DNA of 64,000 nucleotides from Bradyrhizobium sp. CCGUVB1N3 (GTDB lineage Bacteria; Pseudomonadota; Alphaproteobacteria; Rhizobiales; Xanthobacteraceae). The stretch covers positions 6,327,501 through 6,391,500 of the forward strand of contig NZ_JANADR010000001.1 in the NCBI RefSeq assembly GCF_024199925.1. Reading direction: 5' to 3'. Of the stretch, positions 16,390 to 28,502 are shown in pieces (positions within the stretch are counted from its first letter, which is position 1; the number at the start of each line of letters is the position of its first letter). A model generated the notes under the pieces. The model saw only the letters and a program-made list of their open reading frames with translations, had not been told where the DNA came from and did not search any database. Made by a program: the position numbers and the translations under genes.

Positions 16390-17775
16390 ATGACGACGAT
16401 CGCCTCTGATACCGATATCGCCGATGCGGAGCGGACCTATCCGCCGCGCACCGCCGTCGTCAGTTGGATCTTCTTTGACTGGGCCGCGCAGCCCTATTTC
16501 ACCCTGATCACGACGTTCGTCTTCGCGCCCTATTTCGCCACCAGCGTCGCGCCAGACGCCGCGACCGGACAGTCGTTGTGGGGATTTGCGATGGCGGCGG
16601 CCGGCCTGGTCATCGCCCTGCTGTCGCCGGTGTTAGGGGCCGTTGCCGACGCCGCGGGCCGTCGCAAGCCCTGGATTGCTGCTTTCGGCGCCATCCTGGT
16701 GCTGGGCTCCTCGGCGCTATGGATCGGCAAGCCTGGCGATCCCGCCATCATCCCGCCGCTCCTGGCGGCCGTGGCACTCGCGAGCGTCGGCGCGGAGTTC
16801 GCGACAGTCTTCAACAATGCGATGATGCCGACACTTGTGCCGCCAGAGCGAATCGGCCGGCTCTCCGGCAATGGCTGGGCCACCGGCTATGTCGGCGGCA
16901 TCATCAGCCTGATCATCGTGCTCGGCTTCCTCGCCGCAAACCCGGAGACCGGGCGTACGTTGCTTGGTTTCAAGCCATTGTTCGGGCTCGATCCGGCCAT
17001 GCATGAGGGCGATCGCATCACGGGACCGCTGACGGGACTCTGGTTCATCGTGTTCGTGACGCCGATGTTCCTGTTCACGCCGGACTATCCCGCCAAGCGG
17101 CCGGTGCGCGCGGCGTTGCGCGCAGGACTCACGCAGCTGAAGCAATCGCTCGGCGAACTGCCGCGGCAGAAATCGCTCGCGACGTTCCTGCTCGCCAACA
17201 TGATCTACACCGACGGCCTGGTGTCGCTGTTCGCCTTCGGCGGCATCTATGCCGCCGGCACGTTCGGCTGGCACACGATCCAGATCGGCACTTTCGGGAT
17301 CATCTTGGCGATCGCCGGCACGTTCGGCGCGTGGCTCGGCGGCAAGCTCGACGATCTCCTGGGACCGAAGCGCGTGATTGCCATCAGCATGATGATCCTG
17401 CTGCTGTCGCTCGCCGCGATCCTGCTGGTCGACAAGGATTCGATTCTGTTCATCAGCGTGGCGCCGCCCGAGCCGGGCGGACCCATGTTCGCGGGCGCAG
17501 CCGAGCGCGCCTATCTCGTACTGGGATGTCTGATCGGCGCCGCCGGCGGCCCACTCCAGGCCGCCTCGCGCACGCTCCTCATCCGTCTCGCACCGAAGGA
17601 CCGCATCGCGCAGTATTTCGGCCTGTTCGCGCTGACGGGAAAAGTGACGTCTTTCATCGGTCCGCTGCTGATCGGCGCAATCACGGCCGGGACTGCGAGT
17701 CAAAAGGCCGGCATGGGCGTGCTGGTGGTGTTCTTCGCCGCGGGGCTGGCGTTGTTGATGCGGGTGCGGGAGTAG
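16390..17775 (+). CDS. UMF1-family MFS transporter
   Basis: A 461-residue protein with about 12 membrane segments, of the UMF1/ATG22-like major facilitator group. The characteristic start WIFFDWAAQPYFTLI is near residue 25, SPVLGAVADAAGRRKP is the loop 2-3 motif, and GPLQAASRTLLIRLAPK is the C-terminal family motif. Substrates in the ATG22 group include amino acids; here the substrate is unknown. An ATG at 16384 overlaps the AAGGA ribosome-binding site, while the ATG at 16390 is correctly spaced, so 16390 is preferred. Divergent from ggt, it could handle gamma-glutamyl breakdown products, which is only a suggestion. Confidence 0.87.
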   Translation: MTTIASDTDIADAERTYPPRTAVVSWIFFDWAAQPYFTLITTFVFAPYFATSVAPDAATGQSLWGFAMAAAGLVIALLSPVLGAVADAAGRRKPWIAAFGAILVLGSSALWIGKPGDPAIIPPLLAAVALASVGAEFATVFNNAMMPTLVPPERIGRLSGNGWATGYVGGIISLIIVLGFLAANPETGRTLLGFKPLFGLDPAMHEGDRITGPLTGLWFIVFVTPMFLFTPDYPAKRPVRAALRAGLTQLKQSLGELPRQKSLATFLLANMIYTDGLVSLFAFGGIYAAGTFGWHTIQIGTFGIILAIAGTFGAWLGGKLDDLLGPKRVIAISMMILLLSLAAILLVDKDSILFISVAPPEPGGPMFAGAAERAYLVLGCLIGAAGGPLQAASRTLLIRLAPKDRIAQYFGLFALTGKVTSFIGPLLIGAITAGTASQKAGMGVLVVFFAAGLALLMRVRE

Positions 17776-17783
17776 CTGCGGCT

Positions 17784-18037
17784 CGTAGCCCGGATGGAGC
17801 GCAGCGCAATCCAGGGCACTATCGCCAGGCATTTCAAGGTCGTCCCGGCGAAGGCCGGGACCCATTACCCCAGGGAGCAGTTTGGCGAAGACTGGCAGTT
17901 AAGCAGTCATTCCACGGTACTAAGACTACGCGCTACCGATAGATCACGCGGTATGGGTCCCGGCCTTCGCCGGGACGACGCGTGGAGGGTGCGTGCCCAC
18001 CGCGACCCGGATTTCGCTGAAGCGCAATCCGGCTACG
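17784..18037. repeat. Composite repeat: family B nested in a GTAGCCCGGAT palindrome
   Basis: The outer arms are CGTAGCCCGGAT (17784-17795) and ATCCGGCTACG (18027-18037). Inside lies a full family B unit at 17839-17979 with arms GTCGTCCCGGCGAAGGCCGG and its complement. It fills the gap between the convergent MFS and purH genes. The nesting suggests one repeat inserted into another. Confidence 0.8.
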
Positions 18038-18046
18038 CTGGATCAG

Positions 18047-19639
18047 CTAGTGCCGGAAGTGCCTGGTGCCCGTGAACACCATGGCGATGCCGTGCTCGTC
18101 GGCGGCCTTGATCACCTCGTCGTCGCGCATCGAGCCGCCGGGCTGAACCACGGCAGTGGCGCCAGCCTCGATGCAGGCGAGCATGCCGTCGGCAAACGGG
18201 AAGAACGCATCTGACGCGACGACCGAGCCCTTGGTGAGGGGCTCGGCGAGCTTCAGCTCGTTCGCCGCATCCTGCGCCTTGCGTGCCGCGATCCGCGCCG
18301 AATCCACCCGGCTCATCTGGCCTGCGCCGATGCCGACGGTGGCCAGATCCTTGGCATAGATGATGGTGTTGGATTTGACGTGCTTTGCGACACGGAACGC
18401 GAACTTGAGGTCGCGCATCTCGGCGTCGGTCGGCGCACGCTTGGTCACCACCTTGAAGGTCATGTCGTCGACCACGGCGTTGTCGGGGCTCTGCACGAGC
18501 AAGCCGCCGGCAACGGTCTTGGCGGTGAGACCGGCCGAACGCGGGTCGGGCAGGCCGCCGGCGAGCAGCAGGCGAAGGTTCTTGCGCGCGCCGATGATGG
18601 CGATTGCCTCCTCGCTCGCGTCCGGCGCGATGATCACCTCGGTGAAGATCTTCGTGATCTCGCGCGCGGTGTCGGCATCGAGCGCGCGGTTCATCGCGAT
18701 GATGCCGCCAAAGGCGGAGGTCGAGTCGCAGGCCAGAGCCCTGCGATAGGCGGTGGCGAGATCGGGACCTTCCGCGACGCCGCAGGGGTTGGCATGCTTG
18801 ACGATGACGCAGGCCGCGGTGCGCTTGGCGTCGAACTCGCCGATGCACTCATAGGCCGCATCGGTGTCGTTGATGTTGTTGTAGGAGAGCTCCTTGCCCT
18901 GCAATTGCCGCGCGGTCGAGACGCCCGGCCGCTTGTCGGGCGTCGCATAGAAGGCGGCGGTCTGGTGCGGGTTCTCGCCGTAGCGCAGCGCCTGGATCAA
19001 CTTGCCGCCGAAGGCGCGGTAGTCGGGCGCGTCGATCTCGAGCTGCCGGTTGAACCAGTTGGAGATCGCGGCATCATAGGCGCCGGTGCGCGCATAGGCC
19101 TTGGCGGCGAGGCGCCGGCGCAGCTTCAACGTGGTCGCGCCGTTGTTGGCGGCGAGCTCGTCGAGCACGGCCTGGTAATCCTGCGCCTCGACGACGACGG
19201 CGACATCGTCATGGTTCTTGGCGGCGGCGCGGATCATCGCGGGACCGCCGATGTCGATGTTCTCGATGCACTCCTCGAAGCCCGCGCCTTTGTCGACGGT
19301 CGCCTCGAACGGATAGAGATTGACGACAAGGAGATCGATCGGCGCGATGCCGTGCGCCTTCATCGCTTCCGCATGTTCCTTGTTGTCGCGGATCGCAAGC
19401 AGGCCGCCATGCACCTTCGGATGCAGCGTCTTGACGCGGCCGTCCATCATCTCGGGGAAACCGGTGAGGTCGGAGACGTCCTTCACCTTGAGGCCGGCGC
19501 TCGCGATCGCCTTGGCAGTGCCGCCGGTCGACACCAGCTCAACGCCGTGGGCGGCAAGCGCCTTGGCGAATTCGATCAGGCCGGTCTTGTCGGAAACGGA
19601 GAGCAGGGCGCGGGTGACGCGGCGGGGGTGGTCAGTCAT
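18047..19639 (-). CDS. purH: Bifunctional AICAR transformylase/IMP cyclohydrolase
   Basis: A 530-residue enzyme of the last two purine-synthesis steps: formyl transfer to AICAR and ring closure to IMP. The N-terminal MGS-like domain shows [17 protein letters not shown] and STGGTAKAI. The transformylase domain shows [24 protein letters not shown] (the Lys-His pair), STSAFGG and [10 protein letters not shown]. Length matches the family. The start is ATG 19639; six more in-frame bases precede it, without a better ribosome-binding site. It is downstream of heparinase-like and RsmB-like genes on the same strand. Confidence 0.97.
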   Translation of the reverse strand: MTDHPRRVTRALLSVSDKTGLIEFAKALAAHGVELVSTGGTAKAIASAGLKVKDVSDLTGFPEMMDGRVKTLHPKVHGGLLAIRDNKEHAEAMKAHGIAPIDLLVVNLYPFEATVDKGAGFEECIENIDIGGPAMIRAAAKNHDDVAVVVEAQDYQAVLDELAANNGATTLKLRRRLAAKAYARTGAYDAAISNWFNRQLEIDAPDYRAFGGKLIQALRYGENPHQTAAFYATPDKRPGVSTARQLQGKELSYNNINDTDAAYECIGEFDAKRTAACVIVKHANPCGVAEGPDLATAYRRALACDSTSAFGGIIAMNRALDADTAREITKIFTEVIIAPDASEEAIAIIGARKNLRLLLAGGLPDPRSAGLTAKTVAGGLLVQSPDNAVVDDMTFKVVTKRAPTDAEMRDLKFAFRVAKHVKSNTIIYAKDLATVGIGAGQMSRVDSARIAARKAQDAANELKLAEPLTKGSVVASDAFFPFADGMLACIEAGATAVVQPGGSMRDDEVIKAADEHGIAMVFTGTRHFRH

Positions 19640-19805
19640 GAGCAAGATCCTCTGTTCAGGGAGTCCCTATGCCCAGGCGCGCGGCAGCTATGTCCCGCGC
19701 TTCCCGATGGTGCTCCATCCAAGGTCGCCAGTCGCGCGAGCGGAGGCTCGTTACCAGCTTTCGGTGCTGTTCACAACGGCTAGATAGGACGGAATCGCGC
19801 TGCCT

Positions 19806-21563
19806 TTACAGCGGAAGTTCCGGCTCCCGCCGGGCGTTGCGGCGGGCATTGGTGACTTGGGGCGAAGCAGTGGAGCGGACAAAGCTCCAGCGGATCGAGG
19901 GGGCCTGACGCGCATCCTGCCGGATCACGATCTGCGCGGTGCGGCGCGGCCCGTCATTGCCGGCCAGGAACACGCTGTCCTCGAGATCGACCTTGTCGTC
20001 GAGCGCCTCGAAGGTCCAGACGTCGCGGTTCGGCAGCACCAGCATCACGCCGCGGGCGTCCGACAGCCGGCTCGCCTTCACCGCCGGATGCAGGTGGAAG
20101 CGCAGCGCGAAATCGGAATTCGCGCCCTTCAGCCGTCCGCTCTGCGGCGGCGACAGCGTATCCTCGCCGTCGAGCCGCGTGCCATCATTGCCGACCATCA
20201 CCACACGCCGGTGGATCACGCCGAACTTGGCGAGATAGCCGTCATGCGACGTCGTCAACAACGTGCCGTTCGCAACGACCTCGCGAAAATTCTCGACGAC
20301 GGCCGGCCCGCTGATCACGAGCGCGCCGTGCAGCAGCTTCTTCATCGCCGACAATTCGACGAACTGACAAGACGACGTTTCGCGATAGGTCAGCGTCGAA
20401 TGCGCCGCGGTGCCGCGCGCGAACGGCCGCCAATTGTCGCGCCCCGTCGTCGGCATGCCGCAATTGGTCACGATGCGGCTCGTGCCTGAGGACAATTCGA
20501 ATGACAGGCAGCCGGCATGGGCGTCGTGGCTGACATTGGCCGGCGGCGGCGCGCCGGTGTCCATGATCAGCGTCAACGCTCCGGCGTCGAGGCGCTGGAA
20601 GCCGGTATGCGGCATCGTCGCCATCGGCGCGCCGTGGGTATCGTCATAGGCCAGCAGCGTGGCGAGCAAATCCGACGACGTCGCGCTCATGCCGTTGAAC
20701 AGCGCAAAGTTGCCGTCGCCGTGCCGGAAGAAGCGCAGCATCGGCATCATCCGGTCGATCGCGTTGAGCAGCGCCGGCGGCGGCGCGATGTTGCGCGCCG
20801 CAAAGGTCTGGCGCAGCGGCAACAGGTCGATCAGGAGCTCGATCAACGCGCCCGGATTGCGGGAGATGTGTCCGCCGTCGGGGAGGATCTGACGCTGCAA
20901 TTCGTCGGATAGTTTGCGCGAGGCGCTGCGGATGTGGCGCGCCTGGTTGGCAAGGCACAGCGAGGCGTAGCAGAGCGCGATCAACACTTGCAGCCGCGGC
21001 ACCCCGTCGGGGATGTCGACCATCGTGAAGCGCAGAAAACGAATTTCGCGGGCCAGCGCCCGCAGGTAACGGCGATAGAATTTGTTGTCGGTGTCGCCAA
21101 GCACCAATGGGGCCTGCGACAACAGCGAGATCACGCGACGCGCCAGCACGTCGGCGCGGCGGGCCACGGCGCGGCGCTTGTTGGCGGGATTGGAGATCCA
21201 GTCCTCGACCAGCGAGCGGGCGTTGGCCCGCGTCAGCGCCGTGTCGGCGGCGCGCAAGTGACGCAGCCAGCCGAAGCCGAGCAGGGCGACCTCCCAGTCC
21301 TCCGACGGCGGCTCGAGATCGAAGATCGAGCGGCCGTGGCAATTGACGATCTTGCCGGCGAACACGAAGCGCCCGGCATAGATCTCGGCTGCGCGCGTGG
21401 CGTCAGCGGTGCGTAGGTCGTGCGGCGCGATGATCAGCCGGTCGGTGCGGCCTGGCCAGAGCCGCGACACCGCCACCGACCCGCCGCTCGCGCGCGCCAG
21501 CATGTTCCGCGCGAAGCGGTTCATGACCAACGTCGAGATGCGTCTGCGTTGAGCGACCGACAC
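19806..21563 (-). CDS. Heparinase II/III family protein
   Basis: About 585 residues. The C-terminal half has the heparinase II/III-like fold: DGGHISRNPGALIELLIDLLPLR near residue 230, FRHGDGNFALFNG, DAHAGCLSFELSSG, and a beta-sandwich tail. The N-terminal half is an alpha-helical toroid. Such enzymes are polysaccharide lyases of sulfated or uronic glycans; in alphaproteobacteria the substrate is unknown, and this one has no clear signal peptide. The GTG at 21563 is preferred on family similarity, with ATG 21524 as the alternative; the frame is open further upstream only through overlap with the RsmB gene. The order rsmB-heparinase-purH is common in Bradyrhizobium. Confidence 0.85.
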   Translation of the reverse strand: MSVAQRRRISTLVMNRFARNMLARASGGSVAVSRLWPGRTDRLIIAPHDLRTADATRAAEIYAGRFVFAGKIVNCHGRSIFDLEPPSEDWEVALLGFGWLRHLRAADTALTRANARSLVEDWISNPANKRRAVARRADVLARRVISLLSQAPLVLGDTDNKFYRRYLRALAREIRFLRFTMVDIPDGVPRLQVLIALCYASLCLANQARHIRSASRKLSDELQRQILPDGGHISRNPGALIELLIDLLPLRQTFAARNIAPPPALLNAIDRMMPMLRFFRHGDGNFALFNGMSATSSDLLATLLAYDDTHGAPMATMPHTGFQRLDAGALTLIMDTGAPPPANVSHDAHAGCLSFELSSGTSRIVTNCGMPTTGRDNWRPFARGTAAHSTLTYRETSSCQFVELSAMKKLLHGALVISGPAVVENFREVVANGTLLTTSHDGYLAKFGVIHRRVVMVGNDGTRLDGEDTLSPPQSGRLKGANSDFALRFHLHPAVKASRLSDARGVMLVLPNRDVWTFEALDDKVDLEDSVFLAGNDGPRRTAQIVIRQDARQAPSIRWSFVRSTASPQVTNARRNARREPELPL

Positions 21564-21681
21564 GCCTTGCCTTGAAGGGGGAGAGGATTCCTGACGAATC
21601 CTTTTAATCCCAAAATCGGCCGGCTGACACCACCTTGAAAGGCGGCGAATCAGCATCAGCGACGCAAAATCCGGTGCAAAA

Positions 21682-23028
21682 TCAGGATTTAACCAGCCGG
21701 GCGGCGAAGAATCCGTCGAGCCCGCCGAGCCGTGGGTCGGCGTTTGGCAAATGGCTCGGCAGGGTGCGCAGGTCGCCCTCAGTGGTAATGATCTCGGCCA
21801 GGTCCGAGACCTCGGACGGCTGGATGGGCACGCGGCGCAGCGCCGGCTCTTCTGCCAGCAGCGTGGCGATCGCCTGCTCGCCTTCCTCTGGCTCCAGCGA
21901 GCAGGTGCAATAGACCAGCGTTCCGCCCGGCTTGAGCAATGAGACGGACTTGCGCAGCAGGCGCTGCTGAAGCGACGTGAGCGCCGCGATGTCGGACTCC
22001 TGGCGCAGCCAGGCCACATCGGGATGGCGGCGGATCGTGCCGGTCGAGGTACAGGGCGCATCGATCAGGATACCGTCAAAGCCGTGCTGTGGACCCGCCC
22101 ATTCCACGGCGTCGGCGACGACGGTTTCGGCCTGCAACGACAGCCGCGCCAGGTTCTCGCGCAGCCGTGCCACGCGCGCCGGCGAACGGTCTACCGCGAC
22201 AACATTCGCGCCGGCGTGCACCAGCTGGGCCGTCTTGCCGCCGGGAGCGGCGCAGAGATCGGCGATGGATTTTCCCGCGATATCGCCGAACAGCCGGGCC
22301 GGCAATGCGGCTGCGGCGTCCTGGACCCACCATTGGCCTTCGCTGAAGCCGGGCAGCATGGTCACCGCGCCGTGCAGCAGCGTGCGCACGGTTGCGGTCG
22401 GCAGCACCTCGCCGTGCAGGCGACTCGCCCATTGCGCGGCATCCGACTTCACGGTCAGATCGAGCGAGGGCTCGTGGCCGAGCGCGAGCGCCATCTCGCG
22501 CGCGGTGGTCTCGCCATAATGCGCGCTCCAGCGCGCGAGCAGCCAGGGCGGCAGGTCGAGCGATTGCGTCGCGACTTCCTCCAGCAGCGCCTTGCCCTCA
22601 CGCGCGCAGCGGCGCAGCACGGCGTTGACGAGGCCGGCATAGCGCGCCGCGCGGCGGTCGGATTGCACCAGGCGGACCGAGAGATCGACCGCCGCGTGAT
22701 CGGGAACATCCATCCAGAGAATTTGCGCAGCGCCGATCAGGAGCGCGCTTTGCGCGCGCGGCGCCTCGCCGGGGATGCCCTTGTCGAGCAGGCGCGACAG
22801 CACGTGGCCGAGCGTGCCGAGCCGGCGCAGGACGGTTGCCACCATGCGCCGCATCAGCGCGCGATCGCGATCGGCGAGCGTCTTCAGTCCGGGATGCGCG
22901 CCGCCACCGTCGAGCTGGTCGTCCAGCGTGCGGTGCTTGTGCAGGACACCATCGACGATGTCAGCGGCGATCCGCCGTGCCGCGAGGCCGGGCACTTCGG
23001 TGGGTGGAGCAAAACGTTGAGACGGCAT
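21682..23028 (-). CDS. RsmB/NOP family RNA (cytosine-5) methyltransferase
   Basis: A 448-residue protein. Residues about 10-140 are a NusB-like RNA-binding domain. The methyltransferase domain carries the SAM motif DLCAAPGGKTAQLVHAG, motif IV DAPCTSTGTIRRHPD and motif VI LVYCTCSLEPEEGE, with both catalytic cysteines (PC and TC) present. RsmB methylates C967 of 16S rRNA in E. coli; this is the likely but unproven target. The start ATG at 23028 has only a weak ribosome-binding site. It is upstream of the heparinase gene and divergent from DUF1674. Confidence 0.92.
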   Translation of the reverse strand: MPSQRFAPPTEVPGLAARRIAADIVDGVLHKHRTLDDQLDGGGAHPGLKTLADRDRALMRRMVATVLRRLGTLGHVLSRLLDKGIPGEAPRAQSALLIGAAQILWMDVPDHAAVDLSVRLVQSDRRAARYAGLVNAVLRRCAREGKALLEEVATQSLDLPPWLLARWSAHYGETTAREMALALGHEPSLDLTVKSDAAQWASRLHGEVLPTATVRTLLHGAVTMLPGFSEGQWWVQDAAAALPARLFGDIAGKSIADLCAAPGGKTAQLVHAGANVVAVDRSPARVARLRENLARLSLQAETVVADAVEWAGPQHGFDGILIDAPCTSTGTIRRHPDVAWLRQESDIAALTSLQQRLLRKSVSLLKPGGTLVYCTCSLEPEEGEQAIATLLAEEPALRRVPIQPSEVSDLAEIITTEGDLRTLPSHLPNADPRLGGLDGFFAARLVKS

Positions 23029-23217
23029 GCGTAAGGTTCTGAGCGAGCGGCAGTTCCGCCGTGAGGGCGCATGCCTTAAGAAGCGCATCTGTGGCATGCG
23101 AATATGCCAAATGTAAGAATCGCCTCTGGTTTTTTCAGCCCCGCCTGACGATCTCTGCCATGGGCGCGGCGTTTTTTCCGATCGCGCGCGGCACGCAGCT
23201 GGGCTAGGAAGCCTGAG

Positions 23218-23418
23218 ATGAACGATACTCCGTCCAACCCTCCCCGGCGCAAACCGCTGACGCCGGCCGCCCAGCGCGCGCTGGCGGAAGCCGAGGCACG
23301 TCGGCAAGTGGCTGCGGCCAAGGCCGAAGCCGCACCAAAAGAGTTGCAGGGGCCGAAGGGGCCCGAGCCGACGCGCTATGGCGATTGGGAGCGGAAGGGC
23401 ATCGCCTCGGATTTTTGA
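23218..23418 (+). CDS. DUF1674 (SDHAF4-like) small protein
   Basis: A 66-residue protein ending in the diagnostic GPEPTRYGDWERKGIASDF. This is the DUF1674 family, the bacterial relatives of mitochondrial SDHAF4, which assists flavinated succinate dehydrogenase assembly. The N-terminal half is Pro/Ala/Lys-rich and probably disordered. No sdh genes are nearby. It is a single gene between the rsmB-like gene and the nuclease gene. Confidence 0.9.
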   Translation: MNDTPSNPPRRKPLTPAAQRALAEAEARRQVAAAKAEAAPKELQGPKGPEPTRYGDWERKGIASDF

Positions 23419-23468
23419 CACGGGGGCGTCACTTGTTGGTTCAGCCGACTCAGGCCTAGCGTCGGCCG

Positions 23469-24062
23469 ATGCTTCCTCGCGACCGAATCAATTCCTATCG
23501 GCCTTCGTTCAGCGGCGCGCCGTTCGGCCGCCGCTTCGCGGGCCTGCTGCCATGGATGTTCGTGGTCGTCGTCGTGACGGCGATCGTGCTCACCTACCGG
23601 CATGGCACCAACTGGCCCGTTCCGCATGCCAGAGATGACCGGGCGCAGGACGCCGAGATCATCCTGCAGCAGGCCGGCAATCCCGACATTCGCCAGTCGG
23701 TTGACGTCATCCGCACCATCGACGGCGACACGTTTCTCGCGCGCGTGCATCAACACAACGGGCGCGATCTCGTCGCGCGGGTTCGCCTGCGCGGCATCGA
23801 TGCGCCCGAAATGAAAGCGTCATGTCGGGACGAGTTGGACAAGGCCGAAGCTGCCACCGATGTGCTGCGCAATCTGCTCGGCCAGGGCGGCGTCGTGATC
23901 TACAATCTTGGCTCAGAGAAATACGGGCGCATTCTCGCCGATGTTGCCACCAAGCGCACGCCCAACGTGTCGGCAGCGCTGCTCGCGGGCGGTTATGCGC
24001 GCAGCTACAATGGCGGCCATCGCGAGGGCTGGTGCGCGCGCGGCTGGCGCTTCTGGCAATAA
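23469..24062 (+). CDS. Thermonuclease (SNase-like) family protein, membrane-anchored
   Basis: A 197-residue protein with a single N-terminal membrane anchor (residues about 25-43, LLPWMFVVVVVTAIVL) and an SNase-like OB-fold: IRTIDGDTFLARV, VRLRGIDAPEMKASC and EKYGRILADV. These supply the calcium-binding Asp, catalytic Arg, Glu-like and second Arg positions of staphylococcal nuclease. It would cleave nucleic acids in the periplasm. A bidirectional terminator follows directly. Confidence 0.88.
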   Translation: MLPRDRINSYRPSFSGAPFGRRFAGLLPWMFVVVVVTAIVLTYRHGTNWPVPHARDDRAQDAEIILQQAGNPDIRQSVDVIRTIDGDTFLARVHQHNGRDLVARVRLRGIDAPEMKASCRDELDKAEAATDVLRNLLGQGGVVIYNLGSEKYGRILADVATKRTPNVSAALLAGGYARSYNGGHREGWCARGWRFWQ

Positions 24063-24088
24063 AAAAGCCGCGTCAAAACGCGGCTTTT
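24063..24088. terminator. Bidirectional rho-independent terminator
   Basis: A perfect 11-bp stem, AAAAGCCGCGT (24063-24073) and ACGCGGCTTTT (24078-24088), with a CAAA loop. It starts at the stop codon of the nuclease gene and lies 20 bases from the stop of the convergent L,D-transpeptidase gene. A/T runs on both sides serve both directions. Confidence 0.92.
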
Positions 24089-24108
24089 CGTCTTGAAGCA
24101 GTTCGTTC

Positions 24109-24624
24109 TCAGCGCGTGACGACGACCGTCGTGCCGACCGACACGCGGCTGTAGAGGTCGCTGATGTCGTCGTTGAGCATGCGGATGCAGCCGTAGGAGA
24201 CGAAGCCGCCGACCGAGCCCGGCACGTTGGTGCCGTGAATGGCGTATTCGCCGCCGGCCAGCGTCATCGCCGCGACGCCCATCGGATTGCGCGGCGAGCC
24301 GCCCGGGATCACGTCGGGAAGCTGCGGCTTGTCGCGCTTCACTTCGGCCGGAGGCGACCAGGCCGGGTTGCGATACTTGCCGTCGATACGGGTGGTGCCG
24401 GCCCACTGCTTGCCGGACTTGCCGACGCCCACGGGGTAGCGCATCGCGTGGCCGTCATCGAGGATGAGATAGAGCCGGCGTTCATTGGTTCTGACCACGA
24501 TGGTGCCCGGCGAATAATCGGCTCCGTGCAGCCCCACCATTTCCGGCCGCGCCTCGGCCGCCGTCGACATCAAGACCCCTGCCCCGATGGTGGCGGCCAA
24601 TGCCACCGCAATCCTCATCGACAT
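24109..24624 (-). CDS. L,D-transpeptidase (YkuD domain)
   Basis: A 171-residue exported protein: signal peptide residues 1-26 (ending AEA) and a YkuD catalytic domain with the conserved GGEYAIHGTN and SVGGFVSYGCIRM motifs, including catalytic His and Cys. Such enzymes form 3-3 cross-links in peptidoglycan or attach proteins to it in the periplasm. The ATG at 24624 lies about eight bases after AAGGA; a second ATG at 24618 is possible. It converges with the nuclease gene over a shared terminator. Confidence 0.92.
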   Translation of the reverse strand: MSMRIAVALAATIGAGVLMSTAAEARPEMVGLHGADYSPGTIVVRTNERRLYLILDDGHAMRYPVGVGKSGKQWAGTTRIDGKYRNPAWSPPAEVKRDKPQLPDVIPGGSPRNPMGVAAMTLAGGEYAIHGTNVPGSVGGFVSYGCIRMLNDDISDLYSRVSVGTTVVVTR

Positions 24625-24912
24625 CACTTGCTTCCTTATCCGTTGCCCCGAACGGGTTGTCCGAAAATGTACGCAAAACCCGGAAATCGCCCGCTCGCCC
24701 ACGCATTCTTAACCGCGCGCATTAACCGGATGGTTTCCACGCGCCGCGCCTTGGGCCCAGCCAGCAGGGGGAACAAAGGAAAAGTTCCAATTAAAGTAAA
24801 TGACCGGAAAACAACACTCGCCGGGAAAGATACGGGCGTGCCGGCCCACGCCCTGACAAGTGCGTGAGCACACGGGCTTTGCCGACAGGAAATGCTGTTG
24901 AAGCGGGACGTT
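24625..24912. other. Intergenic region upstream of the L,D-transpeptidase
   Basis: This stretch presumably holds the leftward promoter of the L,D-transpeptidase. I see a short A/T-rich segment near 24780-24820 and a short GC-rich inverted repeat (GGGCGTG...CACGCCC) near 24834-24853, but no convincing gene. It ends at the repeat carrying the IS110 insertion. Confidence 0.4.
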
Positions 24913-24961
24913 CTCGTGTCCCGGACGCGGCGCGGCACGAAGTGACGCGACGCAGAGCCGG
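24913..24961. repeat. Dispersed repeat, family D copy 1, left part (split by IS110)
   Basis: It begins CTCGTGTCCCGGACGCG and runs to GCAGAGCCGG, then stops where the IS110 element starts. Intact copies at 55124 and 61836 continue GGACC at this point. The right part resumes at 26068. Confidence 0.88.
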
Positions 24962-24967
24962 CAACTG

Positions 24968-26067
<1,100 letters not shown>

Positions 26068-26150
26068 GGGACCCAGAAACTGTCTGGGGCATGGGCCCCG
26101 GCTCTGCAGCGCACCGCTGAAGAAGCGCTGCGCTGCGTCCGGGGCACGAG
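26068..26150. repeat. Dispersed repeat, family D copy 1, right part
   Basis: It resumes GGGACCCA right after the IS110 element and ends in the closing arm CGCTGCGTCCGGGGCACGAG, complementary to the opening arm at 24913. Joined to the left part it gives a normal family D unit. Confidence 0.88.
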
Positions 26151-26158
26151 GCTGTTTC

Positions 26159-28111
<1,953 letters not shown>

Positions 28112-28502
28112 GTTTTCCTCCACCAAGCGGCAAGCTCAACGCCACGCCGACATCATTTGAATGATTATGCGTCGGGCTAACCGCGCCCGACAAGGAGGAC
28201 AAGCTGGACCTTCGGCGGGCATCCGACCATGCGGGGGATCAAGGTCGGTGAGGGGGCCTGTCGCAAATCTGAAACAACCGGCGCAAAGGCCCTCGCGCCC
28301 TTTACCGAACATTGCGGAAGCTGCGACGCAGACCCTCCATGCGCCGAGGAGAGGTATTCAGGAACCGTTCGTCACTGATTCGGGACTCGCAATGCCGTTC
28401 GGAACCTCCTAAATGGCCTGACCGGGGTCCGTTGAGGTCCAACGGAACAAAAAACAAAACAACAGCATTGTCCGATAACAGGCGGAGCTAAGGCGTAACA
28501 CT
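28112..28502. other. Divergent intergenic region acs/topoisomerase IB
   Basis: This 391-bp gap should hold both promoters. A small inverted repeat (CCGTTG/CAACGG at 28429-28445) followed by an A-rich run lies 60 bases before the topoisomerase start. I see no gene and no recognised riboswitch or repeat family. Confidence 0.4.

Noticed and set aside
24636..24938. Minus-strand frame upstream of the L,D-transpeptidase
   Set aside because: It overlaps the promoter region and a dispersed repeat, with no family features.
28429..28445. Terminator in the acs/topoisomerase gap
   Set aside because: The stem is six bases, is followed by A rather than T in the forward sense, and no gene ends nearby.
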